A DNA stretch of 8,011 bases, taken from Gemmatimonadota bacterium. Lineage in GTDB: Bacteria > Gemmatimonadota > Gemmatimonadetes > Longimicrobiales > UBA6960. A program made the position numbers and the translations under genes. The notes under the pieces are model-generated. The model did not search any database, was not told the origin of the DNA, and saw nothing but the letters and a program-made list of their open reading frames with translations. Positions 6,572-8,011 of the stretch are shown piece by piece; position 1 is the stretch's first letter; every line of letters starts with the position of its first letter. Location of the stretch: contig JADFLD010000066.1 of the NCBI GenBank assembly GCA_022564535.1, positions 1 to 8,011 on the forward strand, written 5' to 3'.

Positions 6572-6645
6572 GGGGCTGTAGCTCAGTTGGTTAGAGCGCC
6601 GGTCTGTCACACCGGAGGTCGCGAGTTCGAGTCTCGTCAGCCCCG
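6572..6645 (+). tRNA. tRNA-Asp (GTC)
   Basis: The acceptor GGGGCTG pairs with CAGCCCC, with the expected G discriminator. The anticodon stem CCGGT/ACCGG carries GTC at 6606-6608. The T-stem has a terminal G-T pair. Confidence 0.97.
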
Positions 6646-6656
6646 CTCCGAGTTTT

Positions 6657-6666
6657 TTGACATAAT
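6657..6666 (+). promoter_or_regulatory. possible internal promoter in the tRNA cluster
   Basis: TTGACATAAT can be read in two ways: a perfect TTGACA -35 with no good -10 at normal spacing, or an extended -10 (TGaCATAAT, 6658-6666) with transcription starting near 6673. It follows a six-T run in the 68-base spacer between tRNA-Asp and tRNA-Ala, one of the longest gaps in the cluster. Confidence 0.35.
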
Positions 6667-6713
6667 GGAGTCGCCTTGAGCGTAGGTGCAGGTGGCTTCC
6701 CGGTCGTGTGAAG

Positions 6714-6786
<73 letters not shown>

Positions 6787-6821
6787 TGTTGGATCGGGTT
6801 TTCGGCCCATAAGTCGGGATT

Positions 6822-6906
6822 GCTCGGGTGGCGGAATTGGTAGACGCGCAGGGTTCAGGACCCTGTGGGGGTTAACCTCGTGAGGGTTCGAGTCCCTCCT
6901 CGAGCA
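6822..6906 (+). tRNA. tRNA-Leu (CAG)
   Basis: This is an 85-base class II tRNA with a long variable arm. The acceptor GCTCGGG pairs with CTCGAGC with one G-T pair, and the discriminator is A. Anticodon CAG is at 6856-6858 in stem CAGGG/CCCTG. Confidence 0.96.
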
Positions 6907-6939
6907 TGGTCGCCCGCCGGGGGTGACCGGTAGGGCACT

Positions 6940-7023
6940 GCCCACGTGCTGGAATTGGTAGACAGGCTGGTTTGAGGGACCAGTGTCGGAAACGGCGTAC
7001 AGGTTCGAGTCCTGTCGTGGGCA
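6940..7023 (+). tRNA. tRNA-Leu (GAG)
   Basis: This is an 84-base class II tRNA. The acceptor GCCCACG pairs perfectly with CGTGGGC and the discriminator is A. Anticodon GAG is at 6974-6976 in stem CTGGT/ACCAG. The variable arm contains CGGAAACG. The spacer before it has a hairpin with GGTC and GACC ends. Confidence 0.96.
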
Positions 7024-7047
7024 CTCCAAGCGTTGGACTTGCGGATG

Positions 7048-7062
7048 ACGGCTGCGAGCCGT
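7048..7062 (+). other. spacer hairpin between tRNA-Leu and tRNA-Arg
   Basis: ACGGCT (7048-7053) pairs perfectly with AGCCGT (7057-7062) around GCG, four bases before tRNA-Arg. A second small dyad, TCCAA/TTGGA, is at 7025-7037. Both may guide processing of the precursor. Confidence 0.35.
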
Positions 7063-7065
7063 GAA

Positions 7066-7139
7066 GCGCCCGTAGCTCAATTGGATAGAGCGTCTGGCTA
7101 CGGACCAGGAGGTTGGGGGTTCGAGTCCCTCCGGGCGTA
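7066..7139 (+). tRNA. tRNA-Arg (ACG)
   Basis: The acceptor GCGCCCG pairs with CGGGCGT with a G-T pair at 1-72, and the discriminator is A. Anticodon ACG at 7100-7102 needs A34-to-inosine editing by TadA to read CGU, CGC and CGA. The anticodon stem has a terminal T-G pair. Confidence 0.96.
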
Positions 7140-7167
7140 TGAGTAGGATCCTGAGACGAAGGTCTCG

Positions 7168-7241
<74 letters not shown>

Positions 7242-7254
7242 TATTCAGAGCTTG

Positions 7255-7327
7255 GGGGCCGTAGCTCAGTTGGGAGAGCGCAGCGTTCGCAACGCTGAGG
7301 TCAGGGGTTCGATCCCCCTCGGCTCCA
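7255..7327 (+). tRNA. tRNA-Ala (CGC)
   Basis: The acceptor arm is the same as that of tRNA-Ala(GGC), with the G3-T70 alanine identity pair. Anticodon CGC is at 7288-7290 in stem CAGCG/CGCTG. A C34 alanine tRNA reads only GCG and is an extra gene seen where GCG codons are frequent. Confidence 0.97.
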
Positions 7328-7336
7328 TTTACGATT

Positions 7337-7409
7337 GCCACCATAGCTCAGTTGGCAGAGCACGTCACTCGTAATGACGGGGTCGTCGGTTCGAATCCGA
7401 CTGGTGGCT
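7337..7409 (+). tRNA. tRNA-Thr (CGT)
   Basis: The acceptor GCCACCA pairs with TGGTGGC, and the discriminator is T. Anticodon CGT is at 7370-7372 in stem CGTCA/TGACG. Only nine bases separate it from tRNA-Ala and four from tRNA-Gln, so these must be cut from one precursor. Confidence 0.97.
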
Positions 7410-7413
7410 CGTT

Positions 7414-7486
7414 TGCCCCGTGGTGTAATTGGCAACACGCCGGATTCTGGTTCCGGAGAGTCTAGGTTCGATCCCTAGCGGGGCAA
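7414..7486 (+). tRNA. tRNA-Gln (CTG)
   Basis: The acceptor TGCCCCG pairs with CGGGGCA, and the discriminator is A. The D stem is GTGT/ACAC, and anticodon CTG is at 7447-7449 in stem CCGGA/TCCGG. Confidence 0.97.
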
Positions 7487-7498
7487 TTTCGAGGGATG

Positions 7499-7515
7499 CG
7501 ACGGCTTGGCCGTCG
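7499..7515 (+). other. spacer hairpin between tRNA-Gln and tRNA-Ser
   Basis: CGACGGC (7499-7505) pairs perfectly with GCCGTCG (7509-7515) around TTG and is followed by TAGTTTCCC. It is the spacer hairpin most like an attenuating terminator, but the T-run is only three bases. Confidence 0.4.
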
Positions 7516-7527
7516 TAGTTTCCCTTG

Positions 7528-7611
7528 GGAGGGATGGCCGAGTGGCTTATGGCGACGCCCTGCTAAGGCGTTGGTGGCAACACCGCGTGGGTTCGAATCC
7601 CACTCCCTCCG
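7528..7611 (+). tRNA. tRNA-Ser (GCT)
   Basis: This is an 84-base class II tRNA. The acceptor GGAGGGA pairs with TCCCTCC and the discriminator is G, as usual for serine. The variable arm is GGTG-GCAA-CACC. Anticodon GCT is at 7562-7564. Its T-arm contains the same 15-nt block (7584-7598) found inverted at 7751-7765. Confidence 0.97.
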
Positions 7612-7626
7612 TAAGGCCGTGTGAGA

Positions 7627-7643
7627 GGACCGGCCCACGGTCC
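7627..7643 (+). other. spacer hairpin between the two tRNA-Ser genes
   Basis: GGACCG (7627-7632) pairs perfectly with CGGTCC (7638-7643) around GCCCA, five bases before tRNA-Ser(GGA). Confidence 0.35.
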
Positions 7644-7648
7644 GTGTT

Positions 7649-7731
7649 GGACGGGTGGCCGAGTGGCTTAAGGCGCACGATTGGAAATCGTGTGGGCATA
7701 GCCCGCGTGGGTTCGAATCCCACCCCGTCCG
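7649..7731 (+). tRNA. tRNA-Ser (GGA)
   Basis: This is an 83-base class II tRNA. The acceptor GGACGGG pairs with CCCGTCC and the discriminator is G. Anticodon GGA is at 7683-7685 in stem CACGA/TCGTG. The gene is intact, and its 3' segment (7704-7729) is the apparent source of the tRNA fragments in the following spacer. Confidence 0.97.
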
Positions 7732-7750
7732 TTATATGTATGCAGCAAGA

Positions 7751-7765
7751 ATTCGAACCCACGCG
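7751..7765 (-). repeat. inverted copy of tRNA-Ser T-arm
   Basis: The reverse complement, CGCGTGGGTTCGAAT, matches 7704-7718 in tRNA-Ser(GGA) and 7584-7598 in tRNA-Ser(GCT) exactly over 15 bases. It forms the 5' side of the large hairpin. Confidence 0.85.
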
Positions 7766-7786
7766 ATCTTCGCAGAAGATCGCAGA

Positions 7787-7796
7787 GTGGGTTCGA
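7787..7796 (+). repeat. direct copy of tRNA-Ser T-arm, 5' half
   Basis: GTGGGTTCGA equals 7707-7716 of tRNA-Ser(GGA). It pairs with the inverted copy at 7753-7762 in the hairpin and ends inside the T-loop, where the 74-base insert begins. Confidence 0.75.
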
Positions 7797-7870
7797 GCCG
7801 AGCGACAAAGGTGGGTCCCGCGAAGCGCCGACCACGGCGACTCGCGAGACGACGGCGCGTAGCGCCGTCC

Positions 7871-7885
7871 ATCCCACCCCGTCTG
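7871..7885 (+). repeat. direct copy of tRNA-Ser 3' end
   Basis: ATCCCACCCCGTC (7871-7883) equals 7717-7729 of tRNA-Ser(GGA), and the next two bases differ once (TG against CG). It resumes the tRNA sequence at the very base where the 7787-7796 copy stops, so the two together rebuild the T-arm and acceptor 3' strand. It also resembles the att repeat left at the far end of tRNA-integrated elements. Confidence 0.75.
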
Positions 7886-7908
7886 CATTATCGTAGACCC
7901 GTAGTGTT

Positions 7909-7982
7909 CGGGGCGTGGCTCAGTCCGGTAGAGCGCTGCGTTCGGGTCGCAGAGGTCCCCGGTTCGAATCCGGGCGCCCCGA
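7909..7982 (+). tRNA. tRNA-Pro (CGG)
   Basis: The acceptor CGGGGCG pairs with CGCCCCG, with C1-G72 as is usual for proline, and the discriminator is A. Anticodon CGG is at 7943-7945 in stem CTGCG/CGCAG. It is the last tRNA in the window. Confidence 0.97.
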
Positions 7983-7989
7983 TTTGCTC

Positions 7990-8009
7990 GGCCGCTAAGC
8001 GGCCCGTTT
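7990..8009 (+). terminator. intrinsic terminator after tRNA-Pro
   Basis: GGCCGC (7990-7995) pairs perfectly with GCGGCC (7999-8004) around TAA, and is followed by CG and four T's. It begins eight bases after tRNA-Pro. It is the only hairpin in the cluster closely followed by a T-run, so the cluster probably ends here. Confidence 0.65.
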
Positions 8010-8011
8010 TC

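Larger units (their letters stand above)
7732..7908. other. structured spacer built of tRNA-Ser fragments
   Basis: These 177 bases lie between tRNA-Ser(GGA) and tRNA-Pro, where most other spacers are 4-68 bases. They contain an inverted 15-nt copy of the tRNA-Ser T-arm (7751-7765) and a direct copy of the tRNA 3' end split into 7787-7796 and 7871-7883. Three hairpins follow one another: 7753-7796 (19 bp with a 3-base bulge), 7819-7846 (two 5-bp stems around a 2x2 loop, ACCA tetraloop) and 7851-7869 (8 bp, GTA loop). No protein or known RNA family is recognised. It may be the scar of an element integrated in tRNA-Ser, a degenerate tRNA copy, or a small structured repeat. Confidence 0.7.

Noticed and set aside
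7787..7885. A functional tRNA-Ser with a T-loop intron
   Set aside because: The 5' acceptor, D-arm and anticodon arm are absent upstream of 7787, so no full tRNA could be made from this copy.
7547..7888. Minus-strand frames with GVGFEPTR and RGGIRTHAGYAH, and a plus-strand frame at 7506-7862
   Set aside because: They run through the tRNA-Ser genes and the tRNA-fragment spacer. The GVGFEPTR-type motif is the reverse translation of the T-arm and appears twice for that reason.
7732..7908. CRISPR array or tmRNA/selenocysteine tRNA
   Set aside because: There are no regularly spaced repeats and no matching acceptor or long anticodon stem. The only repeats are tRNA-Ser fragments.

Overview
The window is high-GC bacterial DNA. 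It suggests a lineage like Gemmatimonadota, inferred from three things: a Bor-family lipoprotein, a GdhA-type dehydrogenase with a TTG-started response regulator beside it, and the N-terminus of a membrane protein starting MPRWLRVIRGMIG, a type I associate with that phylum. This taxonomic reading is from memory and moderate at best.

Positions 1-5900 hold protein genes. At the left edge a membrane protein (1-70, minus, cut off) has a near-consensus promoter and a palindrome over its -10 box. Upstream of it on the same strand is a secreted NTF2-like protein (170-649). Divergent from these are a secreted YVTN beta-propeller (908-1942) and an overlapping NlpC/P60 lipoprotein hydrolase (1939-2484), a two-gene envelope operon. 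A small single-pass membrane protein (2741-3085, minus) and a Bor-like lipoprotein (3407-3838, plus) follow. A 12-bp hairpin lies between the Bor gene and the convergent glutamate dehydrogenase gene (3944-5308, minus). A receiver-only response regulator (5509-5892, plus) is divergent from gdhA.

Positions 5984-7982 are a 16-gene tRNA cluster, all on the plus strand: fMet, Phe, Trp, Glu(TTC), Asp, Ala(GGC), Leu(CAG), Leu(GAG), Arg(ACG), Val(GAC), Ala(CGC), Thr(CGT), Gln(CTG), Ser(GCT), Ser(GGA), Pro(CGG). A promoter-like site lies just before the initiator tRNA and a terminator-like hairpin just after tRNA-Pro. No gene encodes its CCA end, and many spacers carry short perfect hairpins.

The most unusual piece is the 177-nt spacer between tRNA-Ser(GGA) and tRNA-Pro. 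It contains an inverted 15-nt copy of the tRNA-Ser T-arm. It also contains a direct copy of the tRNA 3' end, split exactly inside the T-loop by a 74-nt structured insert. The whole spacer folds into three consecutive hairpins. It looks like the scar, or a minimal form, of an element that targets tRNA-Ser, or a tRNA-derived structured repeat.
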